Program-made: the position numbers and the translations under genes
The notes under the pieces: generated by a model
The model's database searches: none
The model's input: the letters and a program-made list of their open reading frames with translations, nothing else
What the model was told of the DNA's origin: nothing
Shown: positions 11,994 to 24,400 of the stretch, piece by piece
Layout: every line of letters begins with the position of its first letter
How positions within the stretch are numbered: the first letter of the stretch is position 1
Assembly: GCA_022539475.1 (NCBI GenBank)
Contig: VCMS01000121.1
Location: 1-64,000 of the forward strand
Length of the DNA stretch: 64,000 nt
Direction of reading: 5' to 3'
Source: Gracilaria domingensis
Lineage: Eukaryota; Rhodophyta; Florideophyceae; Gracilariales; Gracilariaceae

Positions 11994-12843
11994 TGTTCTC
12001 CAAGCCAGTGGTGATAGGACGTGGAATGGCAGGCAGCAGTGTTCAGATGTTTATCAGAACCTGTAAAATAGTATTACTGAGTCCTATGAGTTCTGTAGAG
12101 ATATCGGCATTGTGTGGGCAGTATGTTGAGGATATTGAGGTTTGGAACTCTGCAGTGCAATTCAATGGAAGCAGGTGCACATAAGTGGAACCCAAAAACC
12201 ACTAGTATGGTGGCAAGCAGTGAACTGCCCACAGTGAGCAGTCCAGTAAACAAGGACAGATGGGTTATGAGTCATAAGTTATGACTCATAACCCATCTGT
12301 CCTTTTTTTCTCGAACGAGGGCGAGGCGGTGACCAAATCGTTAATTATTGACATTCCTTTAAATATTCGACAAGACTTGTACAGTATTCTGCATGCTCCT
12401 GAAGGTTAGCATGATAATAGCTCTATCGTCCAGTGGACGCCTCCTAAAAACACAAATCGCATTTTGAGCATACGTATTTCTACACGTGGGTGCACAATAG
12501 TTTGGTTTTTGTGTCCACGCAAATCGGGTTGCGGCAAATCTACACACTGTAGAGTATGTAGAAATAGAAGCCCAGAACCTACCTGATTTTGAAACAGTTC
12601 CTACCAAGAACCTCTGTCACCCTCCGTAACTCTCTAGGCCCGTTACCTTGCGCCCAGGCCTCTGCTCGTCGTCAAACCCTCTGTTCCTCCCGCTCCTATT
12701 GGCTGCACGCCCCGCAGGGTCGTGACAGCCACACTTACCCAACGTCACGAGTCGTACTCCTCAAGTTCAAAACTTGCGCGCGCTTATGCTTGTTTTGACC
12801 GTGCAGTTCCCATCATGTTTCAGCTCCTCTCGACTTCTTTACC
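11994..12843 (+). repeat. Left terminal inverted repeat of MULE (850 bp)
   Basis: Starts ACTACGACGCTGTTCTCC and ends CGACTTCTTTACC. Positions 11994-12750 match 29932-29166 in inverted orientation with few differences. Positions 12526-12843 match the extra right-hand copy 30250-29933. It contains the 53-bp palindrome at 12252-12304. Confidence 0.88.
12252..12304. repeat. 53-bp perfect palindrome inside the MULE terminal repeat
   Basis: Two perfect 26-nt arms starting AAGGACAGATGGGTTATGAG around a single central base. The matching right terminal repeat holds the same palindrome at 29612-29664. Retention of both arms without a mismatch in both copies suggests function or recent copying, for example a transposase binding or hairpin site. 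Confidence 0.9.
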
Positions 12844-12894
12844 GCCCTTTTGCAAGTCACCCCTTCTTTCGCCGTGCTGCCGCTTCCACCGCGA

Positions 12895-13090
12895 TCGACG
12901 CCACCACCGCCACCCGCCACTCTCTCTTGTCTCCGCTGTAGTGCCGCTACCGTTGCTATCACCACCGCTACGGCCACTCTGTCTCGTCTCCATCATAACC
13001 GCCGCCACTGCCACCGCCACTCTGTCTCGCCTCCGCTGTGGCACCACTACCGCTGCGGTCACTACTGTTACCGCCACAGCCGCTTTCTTT
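12895..13090 (+). repeat. Imperfect C-rich tandem repeat
   Basis: Three diverged units, each around GCCACTCTGTCTCGTCTCC followed by ACCGCTAC-like triplets, with strong ACC/GCC bias. It lies between the inner edge of the left MULE terminal repeat and the 3' end of the transposase gene, so it would be in the 3' untranslated region or spacer. I see no evidence that it encodes protein. Confidence 0.6.
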
Positions 13091-13425
13091 GGCCTTCACC
13101 GCTTTCATAATGCAATTTGATTATTCGCATAATTCTGCTACTCTTATCGCCCGTGCTGCCCTGCGCGCCACTACAGGCTGCCTTGACATCACCGAGAACA
13201 CCGTCCACACTGCCATTGAAGCTCAAGTACACTTAAAGAACCGTCGTCGTGCCCGGCACCGCCCCCTCCATTGACGCCGAATTGATGAGCGTGACCCTGC
13301 AGACCGCAAAGATGCATGTGACACTGGGGCTGTAGATAAAAAGCAATGCTACAATTTGTTCAGTACCAATGGTAAGTTTTGAATCTATTACTTTGGCCCA
13401 TACTGCTTTCATTTACTGACGTTTT

Positions 13426-14892
13426 CTATCCTTGCTCTTTATCTGTCTTTGTGTTGTATTGACTGTCCGGATTATCTACAACGTTGAGAGCGCAAGCAAT
13501 GGCGTGTTGTGGTGTAGCTATCACTCGAGCCAACTCATCATGGCTTTGTTGGTTAGGAAAGAACCGCATAGGACGGTCGGAACCGACAGGGTTTATAATG
13601 TCTGCACTCGACGTCAAGAATTGGGATTCATTGCTAGTGGTTCGCCTTTGTTTCTTTGCCGGTGTTCTGCGCTCTAGAAAAGACTTCTTGCGCTTCTGCG
13701 ATCGGCCGAGTCCTGCATTTGGGTTATTAATATTCCGCGTTGGACTGCAATCAATCATTGGCAAGTCCGGAACACTGTCTGGCGCTGCAAGAGCTCTCTG
13801 GGATTGGCTCGGGTACCTTCCATTGTTTAAGAGCTGCAGACCGTCACGTAAATAGTTTTTGAGACTATCCACGGCAACTTGTCCATACATTTGGGCAACG
13901 CGGTGCATCTGGTCCACCAATGCTTTGCAGTCCGAATAGGTTGCATAAGACCTAAGTTCTTCAGTTTGGATCTTCTGTAGCTGCCCCACACGACTCTTAC
14001 TGTCTGTATATTGTGTGCCGTTCCCCTCATTCTGGGTATGGTGAGCAGTGTTCGATGGTTGGGGTTCCTGGGCAAGTCGGGAATGAATTTCGTTTTGGAG
14101 CTCTGTGTTTGGCGTCCCCATCTTTGAACGCAGTTGAAGTACGTGTTCTAGAGTCCATGAGTTGACATCACGGAGCCAGTAGTCATGCCAGATATGTTCG
14201 ATACGGAACCGGTTTGAGACGGCTGTCCGAATTGCGGGCCAACGATCGCACACCTCAGGGAACACCGCGAATAACCTCGTGAGGTGCGGGCATGGGAGGC
14301 CCCAAGCGGTCGTATCGCGACAGCTGCAATTGCCGATAACGCCCCCTGTCTCGTCCCTAGTAATCACTGCGTTTGAGAGGTACGCGTTATAGGTTTCGGG
14401 TGCGTTCAGGTTGGGATCGTGTGCTCTTCGAATGGTGAACACTGCTAATGGTTGTTCAGAGGATGCGTCCAAGTCCTCCATATCCAGGTCGAAATTGAAC
14501 GGAGCATCCCGAGTTGGAAGTACACTAGCGTCGATAATTTGAAAGTAGGCTGAGAATCGAACGCTACATTCGAGGAACTTCGTGATGCTGTAGGGCGTAA
14601 ACCTCTGAATCATTCGGTTCGACGTGGCTATTGTGAGCGGTAGACCTGACGTAACGAGCTTGTTGCGTAATGCAGTGTCACCTATTGTCGCCTTTTGAGA
14701 TCTTTCTGTTTGCAGTCTTTGTGTTATGGTCTTCATAACCATAGGAACCTCGGAGAATGGGACATTCTTAGAGATGATATATTGCTGATATCGTTTGTGA
14801 GAGGACTCAGAAAATCCACTCCCCTGAAAGAAGAAACGACGGGGGAGTGCGATATCTTTTAGACAGCGGACAACCATGTCTGGATTTTCATG
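13426..14892 (-). pseudogene. MULE transposase, C-terminal part with SWIM zinc finger
   Basis: This is the downstream part of the MULE gene. It continues in the same frame as 14893-16176 across a single TAA (14893-14895). A SWIM zinc finger lies about 180-200 codons in (CSCRDTTAWGLPCPHLTRLF: CxC...CxH), the normal C-terminal neighbour of the MULE catalytic core and thought to bind DNA or protein. It is followed by a serine- and glutamine-rich tail with basic clusters (GRSQKRKKSFLERR, TPAKKQRR) that look like nuclear localisation signals. The stretch is open for 488 codons and ends at TAG or TAA near 13426. The in-frame stop upstream means the full protein would need read-through, so I treat the copy as broken. 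Confidence 0.85.
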
Positions 14893-16176
14893 TTAGAGAA
14901 ACTTGTACCATCGTGGTAACGGAGCGTTGAAGTTGGTGAAGAATCGATGCTCCAGGGTAGAGCGCATTGTGTTAAATTCCTCCAGGCTCCTTGTCCTTCT
15001 CAACGAATGTAACGCGTCTCCCATATCCTTTCCCCATGCCGCTCGCTGTATGTGCTTGCACCATCGCTCCGTGTTGGGGGCCTGGTTCTTGTTCAGGTGC
15101 CAGTCGTCGAGGGTAATTGAGGATAAAGGAAATACTTTCCGAAGTGCGCCAATTAATGCAGCGCATTGGTCTATAGCGAAGCAGCTCGGAGATACGCGAT
15201 AACACTCTTTGAATCGTTCAAGGACCCAGAGAAAACTCTCCTCAGTCTCGTTCATTATATATCCCATAAAGTAAGTTGTTAGATGACCGTTATTGTCTCT
15301 TCCGTTCATAGTGATCAGAGGTAGATTGAACCGATTCGCCGAAGATTTGCAATCAACAGAAACCCCAGGGACAATGCCAAACCGCTCATAATCCAATGCC
15401 CACTCCTCCAGACACCATGCTACATACTGAAGCCCATCGTTGCTTCCAGTGGTGCAGTAGATTTTGTTTCTATTATTCTGTGAGTGTAGTTGAATCAGGT
15501 TCTGATACAACCTGAGGCATTCTTTTTCTTTCGGATAGCGCGAGTCTTCAATGTATTTTAGACGTCTCCGGAAGCGCGTTCTATCTACCTGGACGCCAAA
15601 CTTCTCCTCAACAAGAGCCAGTACAGTTCCGTAGTGTAGATGTAGTGTGCTCCGTAAGTGGTGAGCCTCTCGTTCCATACTTGGCGATAATTTTCTCACC
15701 TCAGAGGATCTGTCAGGCTCATGATTATGATATGCCTTCGCAAATGTAGCCGAGAAGGCATGTTGCTCGCTCATGCTAGTCACCTTCACTCTTCGTAATT
15801 TGAACTCAAATGGGCAGTTATACTGCTCGTGGCTCGACAAAGAGCATATTAGATAACCGCGATTTAGAACCTTCCGTCCGGAATGTTCCCCATACTTCGA
15901 GTCTCTTATACACAACTTGAATCCGTAACCTTCTGCAATATACTGCAGATGCTGCAGCACATCTTGTGAACGGGCATTAGCAACCTGCTCTAGGTAAGCG
16001 ACAAAAATACGTCTTACGCTCTCCTCTTCTGAGCTACCTTCCAATTGGGAAGAAGCAACCGATTCCTCCTCTTCAGTACCAGTTCTACTTGGGTCCTGTT
16101 CAAAGGAGCCCTGTTTCAGTGCCTCTAAAGCGATTCCTTCAAGAGGTTCCGGAGAGTTACGTGACACTTGTTGTAT
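14893..16176 (-). pseudogene. MULE transposase, catalytic exon 2
   Basis: A second FAR1/WRKY-GCM1-like zinc domain comes first (YGFKLCIRDSKYG ... CPFEFKLRRVKV ... HNHEP). The MULE DDE core follows: GVSVDCKSSANRFNLPLITM with the first Asp, CFAIDQCAALIGALRKVFP with the second Asp, and LDDWHLNKN, matching the usual CRWHINKN block. These are the hallmarks of Mutator transposases, which cut and reinsert DNA. The exon starts at the acceptor AG (16177-16178) and ends at a TAA at 14893-14895; reading continues in frame beyond it. Apart from that stop, 427 codons are open, so the damage looks recent. Confidence 0.87.
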
Positions 16177-16259
16177 CTGCAATGCGCAAGAAAAACCACA
16201 AAGTCGGTTGATGGTTAGAACTATGAGCACGGGAAGGCATGTATAGGATACATTCTTAC
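16177..16259 (-). other. Spliceosomal intron in MULE transposase gene (83 nt)
   Basis: On the minus strand the donor reads TTTCG|GTAAGA and the acceptor TTGCGCATTGCAG|ATACAA. Removal joins codons in phase 0 (VIS to IQQVSRN) and connects the two open exons exactly, whereas the unspliced frame ends a few codons into the intron. This is direct sequence evidence for a eukaryotic host. Confidence 0.85.
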
Positions 16260-17037
16260 CGAAATGACCTGCAATCCTCCTTTCTGGAGTTCCATGTGCC
16301 TCTCGGTGACGTCTATCACAGAACTGTCATCAGACAGCGGAGCTTCAATAGTAGACTTCGGCTTGTTCAGAGTAGAACCCCCGGCTTCATTGATGTCCTC
16401 TATTTCAATTATCTGTACCTTGCTCCGAACATTGCCACGAACACTGCCCTTATACCTACTCATGGTATTAACATCATCTACATGCTTAGTGTTCCAGATC
16501 CTGTTCTGCACCTCCAGGGGACGGCTAGGGATAACGTCATCCACAAAGTCATCTTCATCGGTATCCGCTCCCCTTGATGTTGATTTGAGAGCAGGAGGAG
16601 TGTAATTAATGAAAGGAATACGAAAATTACCGGGACAATTCTTCAATATTGCCTCTCTTACGGCTTTCTTCCTCTTCTCAGAAAGAGAGCGACGTCGCTC
16701 TCCAACACGTTCGTGATTGTGCATTGTAGACTCAGATACGAGCCATCCTTGCTCATCCCGGCGCGCTTTGGCCATAAAGGCCGCCTTACAGCCACACCCT
16801 GGATGGGAGTACTTGTATCTCAGACAGCGGAGCCTGGCGTTAAGACGATATCGTTTGGATTTCGTGACTTGCTTACAAAATTGAACCCCATACTCATACC
16901 CGTCCTGCGCACATAATGCGGCAACATAGCCAGGTAGATCCCATATATTGAGCTCCTCTCTCTCCGAACCCTGCTCTTCAACTTCTCCGACCAAGACACA
17001 GTCCTCATTCTTGTCTTTTCTCCTAGCCTGCTCTTTC
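16260..17037 (-). pseudogene. MULE transposase, 3' part of exon 1 with FAR1-like domain
   Basis: This runs from the LTR insertion site to the intron donor. It contains a FAR1-type zinc domain: YGVQFCKQVTKSKRYRLNAR, then CGCKAAFMAKARRDEQGWLV and STMHNHERVGERRRSLS. An acidic and Ser-rich linker leads to the second zinc domain in exon 2. An in-frame start could be read from inside the LTR to the right, but that LTR is a later insertion. The original frame continues instead from 27406-28987 on the far side of the insertion, with the five target-site bases CTTTC repeated on both sides. Confidence 0.85.
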
Positions 17038-18036
17038 TGTGGAGCAATTCCATCCCGTACTTGGGCACTAATTGTATTGCTCTGAGGAGATGGAATCCCT
17101 TTGGGAAGATGTATTGTGATGTGGACTTTGGCCCCTATACTTGGGAGAAATCTTAGTTGTTTCTGCTGAACCTTGCTAGGTGGAATCAATATTGGAACCT
17201 ATTGGTAGGTATAGTAGTAGTCCACGTGGTGGATCTGGCATGTAGATATTTGTGCCATCCCCGCTGGGAAGTACCTGGCACCCTGACAGTGGGTTGTCCA
17301 CGTGTGTGACCCTCGGGAGGTGTGCACCGTAGTTGACGGGTTACTGTAGTAGTTGTAGTAGTATATATGCTCGGGTGACTTCACCCTGGAGCCTCTAAGT
17401 AAATGGCCAACTGAGGCCGCCTTCTTCAACCCAAGGTTTGGTTCTAGTTCATGCAACCTTCGTAGGTTTACATCCCCCTCGGGCCGGTAACCACGTGTGG
17501 TTCTTGCATAACTATCCCCTCAGAATCATCTAGGAACCCCTACCAGGTATATTTCTGTTGTTATTGTTGCTTTTGTTTGTTGTTTCTGTTTGTTGTTTGT
17601 TCCGTTTTGTACACGGCGTGTCCCTGTGAGGCACATTCTTTCTGTTTGTTTCCCCTGGTTTAGGTATCGTTTCCGCCCCAGTATTGGGTTTATTTCGGCA
17701 CCACTGTGGCGTGTCGCTCCGCTTCCGGCCCTGTTTCCGCCGGTTGGCACGGGCCTTGCTCCGCTCTGGGTTGGTTTGCCTGGAGGGATCTCGGTTCCTT
17801 TCCCCTTTCTTTCCCCCTTTCTCTGGGTTTCCTCACCACTTTTGGTCACTATTTCCTTCTCTGTTTTCACCTCTGTAGGTATATCCAGGCACCGTCTCCG
17901 GTCTTACACCCGGCTTGTCACTCGACACGAGTACGGACAGAGGGCTCTTCTGCTGAGTCTGCCCTATTAGGGAGTGGGACTCGGACATCCTAGTGGAGGT
18001 TCCCCCATTGCGCTAGTCGCAGGGGTTTGCTCTACA
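17038..18036 (+). repeat. Left LTR of the young element
   Basis: 999 bp, TGTGGAGC...CTCTACA. Identical as far as I can see to 26407-27405. A T-rich stretch (TTGTTGTTATTGTTGC-like) and TATATATGC at about 17362 may be promoter parts. Confidence 0.93.
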
Positions 18037-18039
18037 TTT

Positions 18040-18057
18040 TGGTCTCCCGACTTAGAA
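18040..18057 (+). promoter_or_regulatory. Primer-binding site
   Basis: TGGTCTCCCGACTTAGAA begins three bases after the left LTR and would pair with the 3' end of a tRNA ending in CCA. The same 18-mer is used by the gypsy element at 47162-47178 on the other strand, which supports the call. Confidence 0.8.
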
Positions 18058-18240
18058 GGGATTGTATCAATTGTGAAGTACTCTTTTGAGTTTGGAATCT
18101 TTGAGATTGGGATTCCCCTTTTCGGGAGATTGGTTTCGATTGACACCGAGATTCGGTTGGTTGAGATCATTCTCTAGTTGTTTTCCGCTTTTCGGAAGTT
18201 GTGGTGAACGTGCTCGTTCTCACCCAGTCATCGGTTCATC

Positions 18241-19640
18241 ATGATGATGTTCATGATGTCAATGGATGGTCCCGCGGACGGTTCAACCCATGCGATGGAT
18301 GTTGGTGATTCCCCGCATTCGGGTTCTCCATCTGCTCCGGAAGGGATTGTCGTTGACGAAGTTTCATCTGACTATCGGAAGGTGTTGTCTGTTTTGTCGG
18401 TTCCAAAGGCTGGATGGTCTATTCACCCCACGCCAGTGGTTCATGGATCCTCCGACTCACGGAATATTGACATTGATTGGTTCTCCAGGATGGAGTCGAC
18501 CACCAGAGATCTGCTCTTTGGTTTGTTGGTCCAGTTGGGAACGCTGTCGAATCTCAGACGAGATATTTCTGATATCAAACTCCGAGATATGTCGGCAGAT
18601 ATTCGCGAGTTGCGACTTGATGTTACCTCGATTCTCGAGAAGATGTGTTTTTCTGAAGCCTCCTTTAAGGATTTTTCTGTTAAGTTGAACCGTATCGGTG
18701 AACGTTTGGATGCATTGGAGAAGTCCACTATTGGCCAGAGTGGTTTCCCCGAATCTTCGGTTGATGTTGGTTCCAGTTCTCGAAAGAGACACCGAAAGTC
18801 CGGTTCACACCGTCGTTCTTCTCGGAAGAGATCTGCTCGCTATGAGAGTTCAAGATCTGACAGTGAATGCTGTTCTTTGGATTCAGGTTCTTCCTCCGAG
18901 TCGTCGGATACAGAGCTCCGTTTCCGGAAGAGTCGAAAACGTTCCCGTTCACACGCTCATGGTTCTCGAAAGAGATTGAAGAAAAAGCTTACCAAGTCGT
19001 CTGGTTTTGTTTCTGATCACCGCAAGTCGGTACACTCTCCTTTGAGTACGTCTGACACGGAGACGTCCATGTCAGACGCGTCATCGTCATCCAATTTGGA
19101 TTTGAAAACCCACCGTGGTTCACCCCACGATTCTGAGTTTTCTCCGAAGCCGGAAGTTCCGAAGAGGTCGGCGTTGATGATGGAGAATAGTCCCGCTTTG
19201 TACGGTGGAAGTACCCATGTTGGGGTTTGAAAGATTGCTCCTGCAATAGTCTCCTTTGAGTACAGCACACCTGAGATTAGGTACGCTACGCCGCAACACG
19301 CTGTGCATGTTCGTTCGTATAGCGAACCGACCACGGTGATATGTTCCAAGTGTTATGGATTTGGACATACTGCACCGCAGTGCACGCTCTCACATTGGGA
19401 TTGGTCGACCATTATTAGGAACTTTGAATCACTCCTGCCTCAGGACAGTACTCGAGTCCTGAGTGTGTCCTATTGCCTCGCGAAGATGCGTCGGGATTGT
19501 GTTACATATGGTACAAATACCGTCCCGGTGCAGAACCACGATGTGGCAGAGAGATTCGCTCCCAAGACCGGGGATTTTTCAGTTCCCCAGGATGGGTTTC
19601 ACCCGAGCCAATCGGTGGTGCCTTCTCCGAAAAACTGATT
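18241..19640 (+). other. Gag-like region of the young element
   Basis: The first part (to 19230) encodes a protein with a helical segment (LRRDISDIKLRDMSADIREL) followed by long Arg/Ser-rich stretches such as SSRKRHRKSGSHRRSSRKRS. A CCHC zinc knuckle (CSKCYGFGHTAPQC) lies near 19340-19380. Both are usual Gag nucleocapsid traits. The layout matches the Gag of the gypsy element at 44909-47104 in being very basic and serine-rich. Confidence 0.75.
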
Positions 19641-21431
19641 TCGGGAGCCTCCCATTCGGGAGAGGTGACCTTTGAACAGGGGTCATTGACACCTGAGGCC
19701 TCTCAGCCTCGCTCCCAGATGAAGATCCTTTCTAGGAAGATATCTTTATCCTTATCGGAATCGCACCCTGAGATGGGTCAACTCGTTCGGCCTTGGATAA
19801 GGAAGATTGATCCGAAACGTCCGGAACGCGTGATGATGCTCTCGAAGAGAAGTTACAAAGTTCACGCCGATCTCGGATTTTCACACCATCTCATGGTTCG
19901 TCATGTCGCTCTGCTGGACACTGGAGCTGATCCAAACTGTATACTGGAATCGTTCCTACCCGAGGAGTGTCGTGCTTGTATCCGTTACGGCCCCCTGATT
20001 GAAATCGCTGATGCGAATGATCACCCAATAGTTACGATGGGTATGGTACCAATTATGGTTCGCTTAGGAATGACCGTTGTGTCGGTAGATTTTGTTGTGT
20101 GCAAGAAGCTTGCTGCCCCGATTGTCCTCGGTTGTGACTTTTGTGACCTCCATGTGGAGTCAATCCAACCCAGACATTCGATGGTGGAGATGGTAGACGG
20201 TTCGTCTGTTCCATTTGCTGGAAAACCGTGGGAACGGACAAAGAAGCGCTCCGCTCGAAACGCGGCACCGTTGCCTCCTGCTCAGCAGTACGTTCCACCA
20301 GTTCCTGGTTCAACGACGTTACGTGTCCGTGAGTTCGTACGGATTCCCCCTATGTCCCAAGCTTGGGTTACTGTCTCGACAGAGAAACGTGGATTAGTGA
20401 TGGTTCATCACTTGCCCTCTCTCTTGGAGAAATACGGTCTCGCTGTTGCTCGAAGCGTTGCTCTTTGCGAAGACGGAAAACCTTTTCAGGTTCTTGTTGC
20501 GAATTTCTCGCGTTCTGCGCAAACGTTGCAACACCAACAAGTGGTAGGTCAGATTACTTGGCACCCTCAGGGTATGTTTGCCACTGGTCTGGATGTTTCC
20601 GATGTTGTTGGCTTGTCTGGTACTGTAGAAGCTGAAAAGTTGAACTCCCTGTGGGATACGAACACGTTGAAGTGTGATTCTGTTGGTGCGCGTACGCAAA
20701 CATTGGTTCCTGAACAGGATTTGAAGTTGGATACCCGCCGTGGGTGTGGAAGTTTGGAAGTTGAGAAGTCTGGATCACTGCTTGAGATCCTTACCAATTT
20801 GTGGTATACAGTTGTGAATGCCTTGAAAGGGAGAACTCAGTTGAGTTTCGTCCCGTTCGTACGGTCGTTGTTCGATGCGACTCGTAGCGGTCCGTCTGTT
20901 TCACCAGTCGTGGTCGTTCCTTTGAAGGACAATTCTCTCCAATTCTGTCTGGATTACCGGTATGTTGCCCCAAACGCGTTGGGTGTGTACAGCATACAAC
21001 CGGTGAAGAACGGTGTTTACCCTGATGAGGGGTTCGTTAATTGCGTCGTGGATGACCACTCTGTGGTAGAGGATGCAGCTGCACCGGAACTTCGGGAGAA
21101 CGTCTTGGACGTGTCGTATCGTAACCCGATTGAGTCGGTTTGTACTCCAGTTGGAGGTAGTGATACCGTAGATACGGTTTTAAGAAGTGGAAAGATGGTT
21201 GCCGCTGATGTGGAGCCACAGTGTGGAAGAGATGCCCCTGCGGGATTGGTCAAGTTCAAACCTTTTGCTGAAGGTACAACTGTCGAGGTTGCTGCCCACC
21301 CGGGAAGTGAAAGCGTTGTTCTGACACCGATCCTCGGTAATGCTGGTGATGTCCACGTTGTGGAAGGTTCTGTTTCAATGCTTGATCCACGAGAGGAAGA
21401 AGTTGAAAGGGAAACCCACAAGGGTGTGTAA
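19640..21431 (+). other. Retropepsin-like protease and start of a reverse transcriptase-like segment
   Basis: The aspartic protease motif LLDTGADPNCI lies near 19910, with LGCDFCDLHV as the second conserved block. Further along, SPVVVVPLKDNSLQFCLDYR near 20900 resembles the first conserved stretch of gypsy reverse transcriptases, but the polymerase core that should follow is absent. The rest to 21431 is open and acidic, and I do not recognise it. Confidence 0.75.
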
Positions 21432-24400
21432 CTGACTCCTATCGTAAGGATTGTTTTGGTTGTTTGTTCGTGTTGTGATTTCTGAGCAAATCATTGCTCA
21501 CTCACCGGGTGACCGTTTTTTCCCCGTGGAAGGTCTGTTCCCAATCGAGGGAGAAGTGGTGATGCTCACATGTTTGTGTTTTTTTCGTTTGACACCCTAC
21601 TTTGGGTTGTGTGAATATGTTTTGTATTGGTTTACATGGTGGTTTTTTCACCCAACTTGTCGGGCTACCTTTCCCCGCAGGTACGGTTTTTTCCCATCGT
21701 GGGAGATTGTTTTCGTCTCATTTGAGAAGTCTCTGGACCATGAAGTTTGGTATTGTTCTCTTTGTTATGCTTTTGTCATGTTTGACAATATGGGAATGGT
21801 TGTCGAACTCTTTCTGAGTTGTTCCCATTGATCTGGTATTTTGTTGTCTACTGTACATGTCAGGTACTGTGTTTGTCCATTCTTGGAATACCCCGAGAAT
21901 ATTCGGTCTACTTGAAGTTTCATCTTGTCTTTGGTCTCCTTTGGAAGGATTGTACCGATGGATACGGTTATTCTACTGTTGAATATCCAGTCATGGATTT
22001 GGTTCACTCTGTCGAGTTGATTTGTACTGTCTGAATTACCTTTGTGAGGTTTATCACCAATTGGAAATGGTACTGGTATTGCTTTTGGAATGTAAGGTTT
22101 GTTACACCCTATGGGTTTGGAATTCGTGAACGGAGTATTCTGTTCACTCTTGTTGAGTTCCTACCACTAGTGGTGGCTCCGCCGAGGAAGGGGGGAGTGG
22201 CTGCAGTACGCTTTTGATTCGTTCGGCGTCGCCGTCTGGTCCAGTTTCTGGAAACTCTCGTACGCACGAGCTGATATTCTACTGACCGAACACGGTGGTA
22301 TCGATGCTGTGAATTGCCCTATGGGATAATCTTTGCATTCCAGATTGGTTGGAAGAAGTAGTGTTTGTGAAGTCTGAACCCTCTTTGGGGATGCTGTAAG
22401 GGAGTTTTACGCTGTCCCGTTCGGGAAATTGATGCCGCAGTTCAGATGGTTTCGCTCGCATGTTGCGCTCGTCGACTACACCGGATACGGTTTTGTACCC
22501 ATTGGAGTATGGTATTGGTGATGAACCGCACGCGGTAGAAGTTTGGTTTGATGCTGGTTCGTGTTCGGGAATGTTTGATGTTGATCTAGAACCCTACTGG
22601 GTGCATGAAGATGCTGCTCCGATTTGCTCGGCAGTTACTGTGGATGTCCCGAAAGTTCGGTTCGCGTTGCTCCGCTACGTCGGATTGCGTTGCGTATGTC
22701 CCGTTTGGTCGGTGTACGTAAGCCCTATGCACGGGAATGATGATTAGAAAGTCAGATCAGTCACCCTTGTGAAGGTATATGTCACGACTATCCGTCTACG
22801 GAATGCTGCTTTGATCTCCTTTGGGCTGGTGAAGATGTCGCTCCGCCGCACTCGGAACTGCGCGTTCACACCCCGAAGATTCGGTTAACGTCGATGCAAT
22901 CGTCGCGCCATACATTGGAGAGTCATTACAATCCACCCTTATGAAGGTCTGTGTGAACAAGAACCGTTGCCGGGCAACGCTATTGCCGTGCAGTGGAGAG
23001 TTCGTGTCAGATGTTGCACCGGTCTCAGTTCGTTAGCTACTCTTCCGCTGTGCCGGAAATGGATGTTACAGTACCACAAAGTCGGACTCAGTTGTTCACA
23101 ACAACGCGCCACGCAGTGGAATGTCAGTTTGAGTCACCTGGATGCAGGTCTATTGAAGAGAGGAACCGTCGTCGGTGCGCTGATGTGCCGTAGTCGGATA
23201 TTCGCAGTTTCGGGAGAAGGGAGATGTTGAAGACCTCGGAATGTTCGCTGGAGTACAGCGCTGATGTTTGATTAAGTGCCCTGTGATTAAGAGATGTTGC
23301 GCTGGAATGCCGCATGGCTGCGCGCGCGCGCGTGCACTGGCGGCCGCTCAAAAAATGTCAATTTTTTAAAGTGCAAACCGTTGTCGGTGCATGCCGCGTA
23401 ATATGCACCACACTGGTTGCATCCCTGACGGGCGCGCCAAATTAATGTATTTGATTTTTTGGCTTGCCACGGCGCGTGGACCCTTTGGAATCGGACGATA
23501 GTGCACATGGACACTTGGCACTCTAGCTGCCCAATTGGGAGTCGTTGCAAACCGCCACGTGTGAAAGTGCAGAGCCAATGAGATTGGCGTGCATTGCTGT
23601 CGTGCCGCATGGGCCGGATGAGCCACTAAATGGATATTTTGGGAATTCTGGCACCTGGCGCAGGTATTTTGGGACAACGCGACGTGTCGCAAACCGTCGC
23701 AACTGTGCAGGGAGTGCAGTAGCTGCATGTTTCCCGTGCACACGGTACTTATTGGTGAAGAAGCTCCTAAAAACGATGTGGGATATCACCGCTTGTCGGT
23801 TTAATGCTCAATGGAGATAGAGTGATGCTTTGTGCTCCAAACGTGGCGAAATGTTTACTTATTGTACTCGTTGAGAGTTGTGACCAATAATGGGTATGTT
23901 TCTGGTCCGATTTCGGCGAAAGGTGAGCCCGATGGGTGTGGTGAACTGGAGAGCCGTACGTGCGGATTACGCATGAAGCGAAAGTCCCGCATGTCGGTTT
24001 GGTGTTGTGTATACCGTTAAACGGTGAAGAAGATTGGTGAACCGGAAAGCGCGGTGTGTACAAAAGACTCATGCGTGTTGCAACGAGTTGCATTATGTGT
24101 GACAGCCACGAGTGGAATGTTTGTGTACGATGTTAACTCCGATCATCCGGGAAACTCTCATTAGAGATTTGACGTGTATGAAGTGTAACCGTTTCGGATA
24201 GAAGTTCGTGAAGATTTGAAGAAGCCCGTAAGGGAAGTGACCCTAATTGTGGGAGTATGTGGGAACGTGCAGGAACGTGTCGCGCGTTACACTACAACCG
24301 AGAATCGGGTCTGAATGATCCCATGGAGGGAGGAAGAGTATGTGATGATTACCAATGATGGTACTTGTATCCTATTGTAAGGTTGGCTGGAAATGGATCC

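Noticed and set aside
12820-13274. Short Thr/Ala-rich proteins in the C-rich repeat
   Set aside because: These are translations of a tandem CCG/ACC repeat in three frames, not a gene.
16221-17189. A separate 322-aa gene starting inside the LTR
   Set aside because: Its start and first 50 or so codons come from the LTR, which inserted later. The MULE frame continues instead from the other side of the element, with the duplicated target site at the joint.
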